64,000 bases of DNA, taken from positions 1-64,000 of the forward strand of contig DATMSA010000036.1 in assembly GCA_035565675.1 (NCBI GenBank), written 5' to 3'. Below the pieces are notes generated by a model. It had not been told where the DNA came from. It did no database searches and was given only the letters and a program-made list of their open reading frames with translations. This DNA comes from Capillimicrobium sp035565675 (lineage in GTDB: Bacteria > Actinomycetota > Thermoleophilia > Solirubrobacterales > Solirubrobacteraceae). Shown here in pieces: positions 16,748 through 25,454 of this stretch. Position 1 is the stretch's first letter. Every line of letters starts with the position of its first letter. The position numbers and the translations under genes are program-made.

Positions 16748-17458
16748 ATGGCCCCCACCGTCCTACTCGTCCACGGCGCGTTCGCGGAGAACAGCAGCTG
16801 GGACGGGGTCGTCGATTCGCTGCAGGAGCAGGGCCTCGACGTCGTCGCGGCGTCCAACCCCCTGCGCGGCCTCGCCGGCGACGCCGCCGCGATCAGCGAT
16901 CTCGTCGCCTCGATCAGCGGCCCGGTCATCCTCGTCGGCCACTCCTACGGCGGGATGGTCGCCACCAACGTCCGCGCCGACGCCGGCAAGATCGCCGGCG
17001 TCGTCTACGTCGCCGCCTTCGCGCCCGACGCGGGCGAGAGCGCCTTCTCCCTCGCGGGTCTGTTCCCGGGCAGCACGCTCGGCGACGCGCTCCGGCCGGT
17101 GCCGCGCAGCGACGGCACCACCGACCTCTACATCGACCCGCAGACGTTCCACGACCAGTTCGCCGCCGACCTGCCGCGCGAGCAGGCGCAGCGGATGGCC
17201 GTGACCCAGCGACCGGTCACCCAGGAGGCGCTGCTGGAGCCGTCGGGCGACCTCCCGCTGTGGCGCGAGGTGCCGTCGTGGTTCCTCTTCGGCGAGCTGG
17301 ATCGCAACATCCCGGCCGCGCTGGAGCACCACATGGCCGAGCGCTGCCGGGCCAGGCGGACGATCGAGGTGCCGGGCGGCTCGCATGCGGTCGGCGTGTC
17401 GCACGCCCGCGCCGTCGCGCACCTGGTCACCGAGGCGGCCGCCGTCCACGCGGTCTGA
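16748..17458 (+). CDS. Alpha/beta hydrolase
   Basis: 236 residues. HGAFAENSSWDGV is the oxyanion-hole loop, GHSYGGM holds the nucleophile Ser (about residue 64), and GSHAVGVSHA carries the catalytic His near 215; the acid is likely in FLFGELDRNIP. The pattern matches the small EstC/pyrethroid-hydrolase-like group often annotated simply as alpha/beta hydrolase. The start follows GAGAAGGAG. It is the first of four plus-strand genes (hydrolase, NmrA-like, two small proteins), divergent from a LAL regulator. The substrate is probably an ester but cannot be told. Confidence 0.88.
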   Translation: MAPTVLLVHGAFAENSSWDGVVDSLQEQGLDVVAASNPLRGLAGDAAAISDLVASISGPVILVGHSYGGMVATNVRADAGKIAGVVYVAAFAPDAGESAFSLAGLFPGSTLGDALRPVPRSDGTTDLYIDPQTFHDQFAADLPREQAQRMAVTQRPVTQEALLEPSGDLPLWREVPSWFLFGELDRNIPAALEHHMAERCRARRTIEVPGGSHAVGVSHARAVAHLVTEAAAVHAV

Positions 17459-17498
17459 CCGCCATCCCATCCCGTCCACCCCTTCCGAAGGGACCACC

Positions 17499-18251
17499 AT
17501 GAAGATCGTCGTGATCGGCGGGAGCGGCCTGATCGGCTCCCAGCTCATCGAGAAGCTCAGCGAGGCCGGCCACGAGGCCGTCAACGCCTCGCCCCAGACC
17601 GGCATCGACACGCTCACCGGCGCTGGGCTGGCGGAGGTCATGCGCGGTGCGGACGCGGTCGTCGACGTCAGCAACTCGCCCTCGTTCGAGGACGCGGCCG
17701 TGATGGAGTTCTTCACGACCTCGACGGCCAACCAGCTCGAGGCGGAGCGCGCGGCCGGGGTCGGCCACCACATCGCGCTGTCGATCGTCGGCACGGACGC
17801 GCTGCCCGACAGCGGCTACCTGCGCGCCAAGCACGCCCAGGAGCAGGCGATCCAGGACGGCCCGACGCCGTACACGATCCTGCGCTCGACGCAGTTCTTC
17901 GAGTTCGTCGGCCGGATCGCGGACGCGGCGTACGACGGCGAGGTCATCCGGCTCCCGACGGCGCTGATGCAGCCGATCGCGACCGCCGACGTCGTCGTCG
18001 GCCTGGCCGCGCTGGCCCAGGGCTCGCCGCGCAACGCGGTCGTCGAGATCGCCGGCCCCGAGTCGTTCCCGCTCGACGAGCTGGCCCGCCGGGTGCTGCG
18101 GGTCAACGGCGACCCGCGGCGGATCGAGGGCGACCCGCACGCGACGTACTACGGGACCGAGCTGGACGACGGCTCGCTGCGCCCGGGGCCCGGCGCGCGC
18201 ATCGGCGAGCTGCGGCTCGCCGACTGGCTGCCCCAGACCGTCACGAGCTGA
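17499..18251 (+). CDS. NmrA-like NAD(P)-binding protein
   Basis: 250 residues of the atypical SDR type. The nucleotide loop is IGGSGLIGSQL (7-17). There is no Tyr-x-x-x-Lys pair in the classical place; instead SGYLRAKHAQEQAI and YTILRSTQFFEF follow the NmrA/SDRa5 pattern, where members act as redox sensors or quinone reductases. GAAGGGA gives a good ribosome site before ATG 17499. It follows the hydrolase by 40 bases and precedes a 72-residue protein by 12, so all probably share a transcript. Confidence 0.88.
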   Translation: MKIVVIGGSGLIGSQLIEKLSEAGHEAVNASPQTGIDTLTGAGLAEVMRGADAVVDVSNSPSFEDAAVMEFFTTSTANQLEAERAAGVGHHIALSIVGTDALPDSGYLRAKHAQEQAIQDGPTPYTILRSTQFFEFVGRIADAAYDGEVIRLPTALMQPIATADVVVGLAALAQGSPRNAVVEIAGPESFPLDELARRVLRVNGDPRRIEGDPHATYYGTELDDGSLRPGPGARIGELRLADWLPQTVTS

Positions 18252-18263
18252 GGGGAGCCGACC

Positions 18264-18482
18264 ATGCCCCGGATCCACGTGTCCGTGGTCAGCCCGGAGG
18301 AGGCGAGCAACAGCAACGCCGAGTTCTGGTGCGGGCCCGACCTCGTGGCCGTGACCGTGCTCGAGGACGGCGCGCTGCAGCTGCGCATCGATCCGCGGCC
18401 GGACGGCCTGCCCTGGCTGATCGAGACCACCAGCCTCGCGGCCGGTCTCGCCGAGGCCAACCGACTGATCGGAGCGTATTGA
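18264..18482 (+). CDS. Small conserved hypothetical protein (72 aa)
   Basis: 72 residues of mixed, globular composition: one Cys, the segments AEFWCGPDLVAVTVLEDGAL and LRIDPRPDGLPWLIET, and an alanine-rich terminal helix. No membrane segment or signal. GGGGAG lies 5 bases before the ATG and the gene fits tightly between its neighbours (12 bases after the NmrA-like gene, 1 base before the next start), which supports it as real. The function is unknown. Confidence 0.65.
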   Translation: MPRIHVSVVSPEEASNSNAEFWCGPDLVAVTVLEDGALQLRIDPRPDGLPWLIETTSLAAGLAEANRLIGAY

Positions 18483-18483
18483 G

Positions 18484-18846
18484 ATGACCAGATCCGCCAG
18501 AACGGCCGAGGGCCAGCCGAGCGTCCTGCAGATCGGCGCGGGGGTGCTCTTCGGGATCGACTTCCTGATCGTCGGCGGCACCGTCGCCCCCGGCCTGCTG
18601 CTGTGCGTGCCGGCGATCGTGCTCGTCGTCACGCCGCTCATCGCGCTCGGCGTGGCGCTGCTGCTGGCGGCGCTCGCGCTGGCGCTGGCGGCATCGCCCG
18701 TCGTCCTCGCCGTCGCGGTGGTCCGGACGCTGCGGCGTCGCCACCAGGCGAGGATCGCGGCTGCGCCGCAGGCCGCCCGGGTGCCGGCGCCCGCGCCGGT
18801 CGCTGGGCAGCGCCGGCGACGGCTCAGTCGCGCTCGCGCCGCGTGA
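18484..18846 (+). CDS. Small two-segment membrane protein
   Basis: 120 residues. Two long hydrophobic stretches (about 18-45 and 48-80, with long Leu/Ala/Val runs) are followed by a strongly basic tail rich in Arg and Pro. The start is one base after the previous stop, so it is the last gene of the hydrolase operon. Its 3' end overlaps the convergent methyltransferase by 23 bases. No family recognised. Confidence 0.6.
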   Translation: MTRSARTAEGQPSVLQIGAGVLFGIDFLIVGGTVAPGLLLCVPAIVLVVTPLIALGVALLLAALALALAASPVVLAVAVVRTLRRRHQARIAAAPQAARVPAPAPVAGQRRRRLSRARAA

Positions 18847-19924
18847 GCCGCAGCAGGACGACGTGCCAGTGCGTCTCGACGGCTCGCGGGTCGGCGGCGA
18901 TCCGCGCCTTCAGGCGGGATTCGAATGCGGACGTCAGCGCGGTCACGTCGGCCGGGTCGCGGGCGCCGTCCAGGGCGCTCCACAGCGACGGGACGAACGC
19001 GGCGGTGAAGAACTCGGCGACCGCGTCGGCGAAGGCGTGCACGTCGCCGGTGCGCTCGTAGGCCTCGAGCAGCGTGTCGGGGAGCGCGAGGAGGTCGTGC
19101 TCCTCGACGTGCCAGGCCCGCGCGAGCGGGCCGTCGTCCTGCAGCGGCGCCAGGAACTCGGCCCGCGTGCGGTTCCACGTCGGGATCGTCATGCGCGCGT
19201 ACTCCGCCGTGCGCAGCGTCCCGTCGCCGACCAGCTCGACGAGCACCGCGTTGGCCGCGTCCATGAGGCCCTCCGCCCCGCTCGAGCGGTCGTCGGCGGC
19301 GGCGCCACCGACCACCACGAGCTGGCCGCCCGGCACGAGCTCGTCGGCGCGGTGCGTGAGGAACGCGGCCCAGTCGTCGCGGGCCTGCTTCTGGAACGCC
19401 GCCTGGACGTCGGCCGGCGCCCGGGTGCTGAAGATGTGGTCGGCGATCGTCTCGGGCGCCCGCGACAGCCAGTGCACGGCGATCGCCGTCCACGCGAGAT
19501 GCAGCTCGCGGGCCGGGAACAGGCGCTCGTAGAACGAGCGGGCCTCCGCGAAGGCGAACACGCCGGGCATCGCCGCGTAGGTGCCGGGCGTGGTCAGGAC
19601 GTTGGTCAGCAGCGCGTTGAAGTCGTTGGCCAGGATGTCGGTGTGGACGACCGTCACCGGCGTGTCCGTCCCGGTGCGGGCGCGCACGCCCTCGACCACC
19701 GCGCGCATCGGGTCCAGCGAGTTCGTGCCGGCGGCGGCGCCCAGATCGGCCGCGCGGAACGGCGCGCCCTCCGCGGGCAGGGCCACCGCCTCGAGCGCGC
19801 GGGCGAGCATCGGCATGCCGTTGCTCTCGGCGGAGTGCTGGACCCCGGAGTGCTTGGCGTAGCCGCTGCCCATCGCCCCGGCGGCCGCGCGCTGCGCCGG
19901 TCCGTCGGCCTGAGCGCTCGTCAT
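18824..19924 (-). CDS. SABATH-type carboxyl methyltransferase
   Basis: 366 residues. It resembles the plant-type salicylate/jasmonate/gibberellin carboxyl methyltransferase family: GYAKHSGVQHSAESNGMPML near the N-terminus (where plant enzymes have the SYxxNS substrate loop), AADLGAAAGTNSLDPM for SAM binding, HTDILANDFNALL, and AVHWLSRAPE matching the conserved SLHWLS motif. Family enzymes transfer methyl from SAM to a carboxylate, making methyl esters. It is uncommon in bacteria. It lies near a ligase/ketoacyl synthase operon and may act on its product, which is inference. Start ATG at 19924. Confidence 0.8.
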   Translation of the reverse strand: MTSAQADGPAQRAAAGAMGSGYAKHSGVQHSAESNGMPMLARALEAVALPAEGAPFRAADLGAAAGTNSLDPMRAVVEGVRARTGTDTPVTVVHTDILANDFNALLTNVLTTPGTYAAMPGVFAFAEARSFYERLFPARELHLAWTAIAVHWLSRAPETIADHIFSTRAPADVQAAFQKQARDDWAAFLTHRADELVPGGQLVVVGGAAADDRSSGAEGLMDAANAVLVELVGDGTLRTAEYARMTIPTWNRTRAEFLAPLQDDGPLARAWHVEEHDLLALPDTLLEAYERTGDVHAFADAVAEFFTAAFVPSLWSALDGARDPADVTALTSAFESRLKARIAADPRAVETHWHVVLLRLTRRERD

Positions 19925-20023
19925 GGCGCGGCATCGTAGTGGGCGCGCGCGGAGCGATGAGCCGGCGGCCGGCCGGCGGTCTCAACAGCGACCCCACCGC
20001 CCCATCTCACCGGGAGGACGACC

Positions 20024-20608
20024 ATGTCCGCAAGCGTGCTCTACATGTCCATGTCGCTCGACGGGTTCATCGCGGGCCCGAACGCCGGCCCCGGCAACGG
20101 GCTCGGCGACGGCGGCGAGCGCCTCCACGACTGGGTCCTCACCGACGGGGGCCTCGCCTCGGGCGGGGTCAACGGGCAGATCGTCCAGGAGTTCATGTCG
20201 ACCGGCGCGATCGTCGCCGGCCCCGGGACGTTCGAGCCGGCCGGCGGCTGGGGCGGGGACCACCACGACGGCGTCCCGATCTTCATCTACAGCCGTCGCG
20301 AGCCCGGCATCGACATCAGCGGCTGGCCGCTCGTCACCTACCTCGACGACCTGCCCACGGCGATGTCCCGCGCCAAGGCAGCCGCCGGCGACCGCGACGT
20401 GCTCGTGCACGGCGCCGCGGTCACGCAGCTCGGGCTCCAGGCGGGCGTCCTCGACGAGCTCGAGATCCACCTCGTGCCCATCGTGCTGGGCGGCGGGCGT
20501 CCCCTGTTCGGCGACCTCCCCGCGGGCGTCGAGCTCGAGCGCACCAGGGTGCTCGAGGGCGAGGGCGGCGTGACGCACCTGCACTACCGCGTCGCCTATC
20601 CGGCCTGA
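20024..20608 (+). CDS. Dihydrofolate reductase/RibD C-terminal family protein
   Basis: 194 residues of the RibD_C fold. YMSMSLDGFIAGPNAGPGNG at the start and DVLVHGAAVTQLGLQAGVLD followed by ELEIHLVPIVLGGGRPLF in the second half are typical of the actinobacterial dihydrofolate-reductase family relatives. These probably bind NADPH, but most are not true DHFR; the physiological substrate is unknown. GGGAGGACG precedes the ATG. It ends 3 bases before the stop of the convergent ketoacyl synthase. A second, different member lies at 24809. Confidence 0.85.
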   Translation: MSASVLYMSMSLDGFIAGPNAGPGNGLGDGGERLHDWVLTDGGLASGGVNGQIVQEFMSTGAIVAGPGTFEPAGGWGGDHHDGVPIFIYSRREPGIDISGWPLVTYLDDLPTAMSRAKAAAGDRDVLVHGAAVTQLGLQAGVLDELEIHLVPIVLGGGRPLFGDLPAGVELERTRVLEGEGGVTHLHYRVAYPA

Positions 20609-20611
20609 GCC

Positions 20612-21553
20612 CTAGCCCCAGCGCACGACGGTCCCGCCCCACACGAGGCCGGCCCCGAACGCCGCCAGGAGGACGCGGGCGCCGGGCGCCAGGCGCCCCT
20701 CCTCCGCTGCGACCGACAGCGCGATCGGCAGCGACGCGGCCGACGTGTTGGCGAAGCGGTCGACGACGTCGACCACCCGCTCGGGCGGCAGCCCCAGCTC
20801 CCGGCCGACGGCCGCGATGATGCGGCCGTTGGCCTGGTGGTAGACGAACAGGTCGATCTCCCCCAGCTCGACGCCCGCCGCCTCGGCCGCCTCGCGCGTG
20901 ACCTCCGACAGCAGGCGCACCGCGTGGCGGAAGACGACGGGCCCGTCCATGCGGATGCGCAGCTCGTCGCGGGGCAGGCGGATCAGGTCGCGTCCGCCGG
21001 CGTCGGAGTGCAGGGCGACCGGACCGACGCCGGACGGTCCGTCGACCGCGCGCAGCGCGACGGCGCCGGCGCCGTCTCCGAACAGCATCGCCGAGCCGCG
21101 GTCGTCGGGGTCGAGGTAGCGCGACAGGCCGTCGGCGCCGATCACGAGCGCGCCCCGGGAGCGGCCGCTCTCGATCGCCGACGTCGCCAGCGCGAGCCCG
21201 GAGAGGAAGCCGGTGCAGGCGGCGCTCAGGTCGATCGCGGCGGCGCCGTCCGCGCCGAGCTCGCCCGCGACGATCGCCGCGGTGTGCGGGCTCATCTCGT
21301 CCGAGCTCGTCGTGCCGACGAGGATCATGTCCACGTCGCCGGGCGCCATCCCGGCGTCCTCCAGCGCGCCGGTCCCCGCCCGCGCCGCCAGGTCGGACAG
21401 GCGCTCGCCCTCGGCCAGCACGCGCCGCTCGCGCATCCCCGTGCGCGACTCGATCCACGCCTCGTCGACGCCCAGCCGCGCGGCGATCGGCGCGTTCGGC
21501 ACCACCGTCTCGGGCAGCGCGCGGCCGACGCCCGCGACGACGGCGCCGGTCAT
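20612..21553 (-). CDS. 3-oxoacyl-ACP synthase III (FabH/KAS III-like)
   Basis: 313 residues, normal KAS III length. The catalytic triad is complete: C113 in LSAACTGFLSG, H239 in YHQANGR and N269 in FANTSAAS. IESRTGMRERR and FGDGAGAVAL are also conserved. It condenses an acyl-CoA or acyl-ACP starter with a malonyl extender, or in related enzymes joins two acyl chains. Its ATG overlaps the stop of an acyl-CoA ligase (ATGA), so the two are coupled and the ligase may supply the starter. This pairing away from other fab genes suggests specialised metabolism rather than housekeeping fatty-acid synthesis. Confidence 0.88.
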   Translation of the reverse strand: MTGAVVAGVGRALPETVVPNAPIAARLGVDEAWIESRTGMRERRVLAEGERLSDLAARAGTGALEDAGMAPGDVDMILVGTTSSDEMSPHTAAIVAGELGADGAAAIDLSAACTGFLSGLALATSAIESGRSRGALVIGADGLSRYLDPDDRGSAMLFGDGAGAVALRAVDGPSGVGPVALHSDAGGRDLIRLPRDELRIRMDGPVVFRHAVRLLSEVTREAAEAAGVELGEIDLFVYHQANGRIIAAVGRELGLPPERVVDVVDRFANTSAASLPIALSVAAEEGRLAPGARVLLAAFGAGLVWGGTVVRWG

Positions 21554-23256
21554 CGCGCGGCCGCGCCCGACAGCAGTCCCGGTGCCCGCTCGGCCAGCGC
21601 GAACTTCTGCACCTTGCCCGACGCGGTCAGCGGCAGCTCGTCGGCGCCGCAGAACAGCACGTGCGCCGGCACCTTGAACCGCGCGAGCCGGCGGCGGCAG
21701 TGCTCGATGATCGCCTCGGCGTCCCGCGCCTCGGGCTCGGCCACGACGAACGCGCAGCCCACCTCCCCCATGCGCTCGTCGGGCAGGCCGACGACGTGCG
21801 CCTGCTCGACACCGTCGAGCTCGGTGATCACCGCCTCCACCTCGGCGGGCATCACCTGCTCGCCGCCGCACTTGTAGAGGTCCTTGCTGCGGCCGGTCAG
21901 CTCGAGGTAGCCGTCGGGCCGCACGCGTCCCAGGTCGCCGGTGCGCAGCCAGCCCGACGCGTCGAACGCCTCGGCGGTCGCGTCGGGCGCGTCGTGGTAG
22001 CCGCGCGTGACGATCGGGCCGGCGACCACGAGCTCGCCCTCCGCCCCGTCGGGCAGCGGCTCGCCGCTGTGCGGGTCGACCGTCCGGTAGCGCGCCAGCG
22101 TCGCGCCGCCGGCGGCCACGCCGCCGGGCTTCGGACGCCCCACCGTCTCGACGAGCAGGTCGATCGGGTCGCCGGGCATCGTGAACGTCGTCGCCGCCGA
22201 GGTCTCGGTCATGCCGTAGCCGGTCACGAGCTCGCTGACCCCGAGGATCTCGACGACGTCGCGCCACAGCCGGGCCGGGCACACCGCGGCGGCGGACATG
22301 ACCGCATGCAGCGAGGACAGGTCGTGGTCGGCGTCGCGGGCGGCGTCGACCACCGCGAGCGTCATCGTCGGGACGAACAGCGCCTCGTGGGCACGGTGCT
22401 CGGCGATCGCGGCGAGCGTCGCGTGCGGATCGAACACGGCCTGCACGACGATCGCCCCGCCGACGAACAGCACCGCGAGCATGCCCTCCACGTAGGCGAA
22501 GACGTGGTGCAGCGGCAGCGCGAAGCAGATGCGCCGGCCGTCCTCGAACGCGCGCGTGTAGGCGGACCCGTACGCGCTGCGCAGCTCCATGTCGTGCGTG
22601 AGGACGACGCCCTTGGGCACCCCGGTCGTGCCGGACGTGTAGAAGATCGTCGCCGGGTCGGAGGGCGCCGCGGCGGCCGCTCGGCGGCCCAGCTCCGCGT
22701 CCAGGTCGGGGTCGGCGTCGCGCTCGAACGCGGCGAGCGCCGTGGCGCCGGGACGCGCCGGGCCGGGCTCGCAGAGGATCACGTGGCGCAGCGCTCCGAG
22801 CGAGGGGTCGCCGGCGTCCCAGCCGGGGGCGATCGCGTCGAGCGCCTCGGCGATCGCGGCGTCGCGGAACGCCGAGACCGTCAGCAGCGCGACGGCCCCC
22901 GACTGGCGCAGGACGTGCTCGAGCTCGCGCTCGCGCAGGCGCGGGTTCAGCGGGACGGCGATCGCGCCGGCGCGGGCGATCCCGAAGATCGCGGCCACGA
23001 ACGCGGCGCCGTTGGGCAGCACGAGCGCGACGCGATCGCCGGCTCCCACCCCGCCGGCGACCAGGCCGCGCGCGATGCGCTGCGACCAGGCCGCGAGCTC
23101 GGCGTACGTGCAGGCGCGATCCTCGGCGATGACGAACGGGCGGTCCGGATGCGCGGCGGCGACGTCGTCGAGCGCCCGGCCGAGGGTCCGCTCGACCCAC
23201 CGCGGGTGACGGGCCTCGAGCGACTCGCGCAGCGCGTCCACATCGATAGCGGTCAC
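21550..23256 (-). CDS. Acyl-CoA ligase (AMP-forming, ANL superfamily)
   Basis: 568 residues. The phosphate loop FYTSGTTGVPKGVVLTH, the A5 motif VTGYGMTETSA, the A7 motif GWLRTGDLGRV and the C-terminal Lys in LPLTASGKVQKF are all present, so the enzyme looks active. It adenylates a carboxylic acid and loads it on CoA. The substrate pocket cannot be read by eye. It sits between a small methyltransferase (25 bases upstream) and the KAS III gene (ATGA overlap) in a three-gene operon. Confidence 0.92.
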   Translation of the reverse strand: MTAIDVDALRESLEARHPRWVERTLGRALDDVAAAHPDRPFVIAEDRACTYAELAAWSQRIARGLVAGGVGAGDRVALVLPNGAAFVAAIFGIARAGAIAVPLNPRLRERELEHVLRQSGAVALLTVSAFRDAAIAEALDAIAPGWDAGDPSLGALRHVILCEPGPARPGATALAAFERDADPDLDAELGRRAAAAAPSDPATIFYTSGTTGVPKGVVLTHDMELRSAYGSAYTRAFEDGRRICFALPLHHVFAYVEGMLAVLFVGGAIVVQAVFDPHATLAAIAEHRAHEALFVPTMTLAVVDAARDADHDLSSLHAVMSAAAVCPARLWRDVVEILGVSELVTGYGMTETSAATTFTMPGDPIDLLVETVGRPKPGGVAAGGATLARYRTVDPHSGEPLPDGAEGELVVAGPIVTRGYHDAPDATAEAFDASGWLRTGDLGRVRPDGYLELTGRSKDLYKCGGEQVMPAEVEAVITELDGVEQAHVVGLPDERMGEVGCAFVVAEPEARDAEAIIEHCRRRLARFKVPAHVLFCGADELPLTASGKVQKFALAERAPGLLSGAAAR

Positions 23257-23281
23257 CGCGGAAACGTTAGCCAGGCCGCGG

Positions 23282-23797
23282 TCAGGCGGGACGACCGACG
23301 ACGGACGCCGCGCGGCCGGACGCCAGGTCGGCGACCTCGACGCGCGCGACCGCGAAGCCGCCGGCCTCGAGCGCCCCGCGCACGTGCGCGACGATCGACT
23401 CGACCTCGGCGGGGCGATGCGGCTGGAAGCTCACGTGCAGCTCGCCGTCGGGCGCCATGTGGGCGCGCAGCAGGGCGAGCTCCCGCGCCGCGTCGCCGCG
23501 CTGGAGGACCGGCAGGTGGATGGCGAGGACGCGGTCGAACGGCTCGTCGCCCAGGTCGGCGTCGGCGAGCTCGGTCTGCTGCACGGTGACGACGCCCGCC
23601 GCGACGTGGGCGGCGTTGCGCCGGGCCGTCGCCTGGATCATCTTCGGAGATCGGTCGATGGCCAGGACCGAGCCGCCGTCGAGCCGGTCGGCGATGAGCG
23701 AGACGGCGACGCCGTGCCCGCAGCCCGCCTCGAGCACGCGGTGGTGCGGCTGCAGGTTCAGCCGCTCGACCGCCCACGCGATCCGCTCGGAGCTCAT
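23282..23797 (-). CDS. Class I SAM-dependent methyltransferase
   Basis: 171 residues. Motif I is VLEAGCGHGVAVSLIA, motif II SVLAIDRSPKMI and post-I LADADLGDEPFDRVLAIHL. This is a compact class I methyltransferase. I use the ATG at 23797, where homologues of this shape begin (MSSERIAWAVE); an upstream ATG at 23815 adds six residues. It is the first gene of the methyltransferase-ligase-KAS III operon, with 25 bases to the ligase, so it may tailor the same product, although small housekeeping methyltransferases also look like this. Confidence 0.8.
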   Translation of the reverse strand: MSSERIAWAVERLNLQPHHRVLEAGCGHGVAVSLIADRLDGGSVLAIDRSPKMIQATARRNAAHVAAGVVTVQQTELADADLGDEPFDRVLAIHLPVLQRGDAARELALLRAHMAPDGELHVSFQPHRPAEVESIVAHVRGALEAGGFAVARVEVADLASGRAASVVGRPA

Positions 23798-23846
23798 CCG
23801 GGCGGACGATGGCACGCTTGCCCGCGGCGCGCCGGCTCCCCCGCCT

Positions 23847-24743
23847 CTAGCGCTCCGTCCGCACGACGAGCTGGTGGATCGTGTCGCCCGTGCCGGGCGT
23901 GTCGTCGGCCCGGCTCACGATGCCGCGGACGTTCAGCTCGTGGCCGGCCTTCAGCGTGCGGCGGGTCAGCGGGTCGAGGCCGACGCGGACGGTCGTCGCG
24001 GGGTCGCCGACGACGACGGTGCCGGTGCCCTTGCCGACGACCTTGCCGGACATCGTGCGCAGGACGACGCGCTCGCGCGCGCGGGCGCCCATCTCGCCGA
24101 AGCCCTGGATCCGCACCAGCGCGTGGCGGCCGCGGATCGTCGCGAGGCTGTCGACGAACCGGGTGTGGACGCCGACCGGGCCGGCCTGCGCCGCCCGTGC
24201 GAGCCGCGACGGCCCGGCGCCCGGGATCCACTGCGTGACGCACCGGGTCCCGTCGGTCTCGACCGTCATGAACGACTCGATCGGCCGGAGGCCCAGCTCC
24301 GTCTCGCTCTGCGCGCCGAGCGTCGCGCAGGAGAGCGTCGCGGAGCCCCCGAAGGGATCGGAGGCCACGTAGTCGACCGCGCCGGTCCCGCCCTCCCAGA
24401 CGACCACCGTCACCCCCGCGCCCCCGGTGGACGTCCCCGTCACGGTCTGGCCGTACGACAGCCACGTCTCGTACGACTGCGGGATCCCCTGGCCCTGGCA
24501 CGCCGCGCCGTTGCTCGACAGGAACGCCCCCAGCGCCGTCGGCTGGGTGACGCCGGGGGCGAACACGCCGCGCGCCTGCGGATAGCACGGCGTCTCGGCG
24601 TTCACGAGCTGCGGCGACGCCGAGAAGCCGGTGTTCGTGGCGTCCATGAAGACGAACTGCGCGTCGCCGTGCGCGGTGCTCGCGCCGGCCGCCATCGCGG
24701 CGATCAGGAGCACGGCGACGCGGCGCATCATCCTTGAGATCAC
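23847..24743 (-). CDS. Secreted beta-rich protein of unknown function
   Basis: 298 residues from a GTG start supported by AAGGA 6 bases upstream. A signal peptide (MMRRVAVLLIAAMAAGASTA) follows. The mature protein has four cysteines in its first two thirds, a Gly/Thr-rich central part and a C-terminal domain with strand-like repeats (RVVLRTMSGKVVGKGTGTVV, TLKAGHELNVRGIVS) reminiscent of an Ig-like fold. It probably acts outside the cell. I do not recognise a family. Confidence 0.65.
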   Translation of the reverse strand: MISRMMRRVAVLLIAAMAAGASTAHGDAQFVFMDATNTGFSASPQLVNAETPCYPQARGVFAPGVTQPTALGAFLSSNGAACQGQGIPQSYETWLSYGQTVTGTSTGGAGVTVVVWEGGTGAVDYVASDPFGGSATLSCATLGAQSETELGLRPIESFMTVETDGTRCVTQWIPGAGPSRLARAAQAGPVGVHTRFVDSLATIRGRHALVRIQGFGEMGARARERVVLRTMSGKVVGKGTGTVVVGDPATTVRVGLDPLTRRTLKAGHELNVRGIVSRADDTPGTGDTIHQLVVRTER

Positions 24744-24808
24744 AGGCCGTCCTTGGGCTCGGGAGCGCCGCGACCCTACCAGCGCGCCCGGCCATGCGGC
24801 CAGCGCTG

Positions 24809-25369
24809 CTACGGCCGCGGGCGTGGCGTGAGGATCTGCGCGAGCGCGCCGCTGCGGAAGCGTCGCTCCTCCACGACGTCGAGCTTCAGGGGCTCGGCGA
24901 GATCGGCGAACGGGCTGCGCCCGGCGCCGATCGCGATCGGCACGGTCAGGAGCTGGTACTCGTCGACGAGGCCGAGGCGCGTCAGCGACCGGGCCAGCCC
25001 CGGGCCGCCGTGGACCAGGATCGTCCCGGGCTCGTCGCGCGCCTTCAGCTCGGCGATGCCGGCGCCGGGGTCGCGGAAGACCTCCGCCGGCCCCCAGTCC
25101 GTGGTCTCGAGCGTGTGCGAGAAGACGGCCTTCGGCGTCCCGTTCATCGCGCTGGCGATCGGGCCCTCCGACGCGGCCCAGTGCGGGCCCATGATCTCGT
25201 AGCTGCGGCGGCCCATCGCGTGGACGCCGGCCTCGCGCAACGCCCGCAGGGTCCACGCCCCGGAGTCGTCGCCGAACCACTCGAACATCCACTCGTGGGT
25301 GCCGTCGGGGCTGGTCGCGAAGCCGTCGAGCGACATCACCATCTTGAGCACGACTCGTCTGTCGGTCAT
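24809..25369 (-). CDS. Dihydrofolate reductase/RibD C-terminal family protein
   Basis: 186 residues. VVLKMVMSLDGFATSPDGTH, HAMGRRSYEIMGPHW and GTILVHGGPGLARSLTRLGL followed by VDEYQLLTVPIAIGAGRS are the standard RibD_C/DHFR-like landmarks, and this copy is closer to the common dihydrofolate reductase family group than the one at 20024. It is likely an NADPH-dependent reductase of unknown substrate. It lies alone, divergent from the membrane protein at 25455. Confidence 0.87.
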   Translation of the reverse strand: MTDRRVVLKMVMSLDGFATSPDGTHEWMFEWFGDDSGAWTLRALREAGVHAMGRRSYEIMGPHWAASEGPIASAMNGTPKAVFSHTLETTDWGPAEVFRDPGAGIAELKARDEPGTILVHGGPGLARSLTRLGLVDEYQLLTVPIAIGAGRSPFADLAEPLKLDVVEERRFRSGALAQILTPRPRP

Positions 25370-25454
25370 GTCGGTGGTGACTGCGGCGACCGCGGGGACT
25401 CATCGGTCCCTGCCTCTCCGCGTCGGATCGCCCCCGGGTGGGCACACACCCGGC

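Noticed and set aside
20024..25369. The two RibD_C/DHFR-like genes as copies of one gene
   Set aside because: They differ in nearly all non-motif positions and lie in different settings; both are common independent families.
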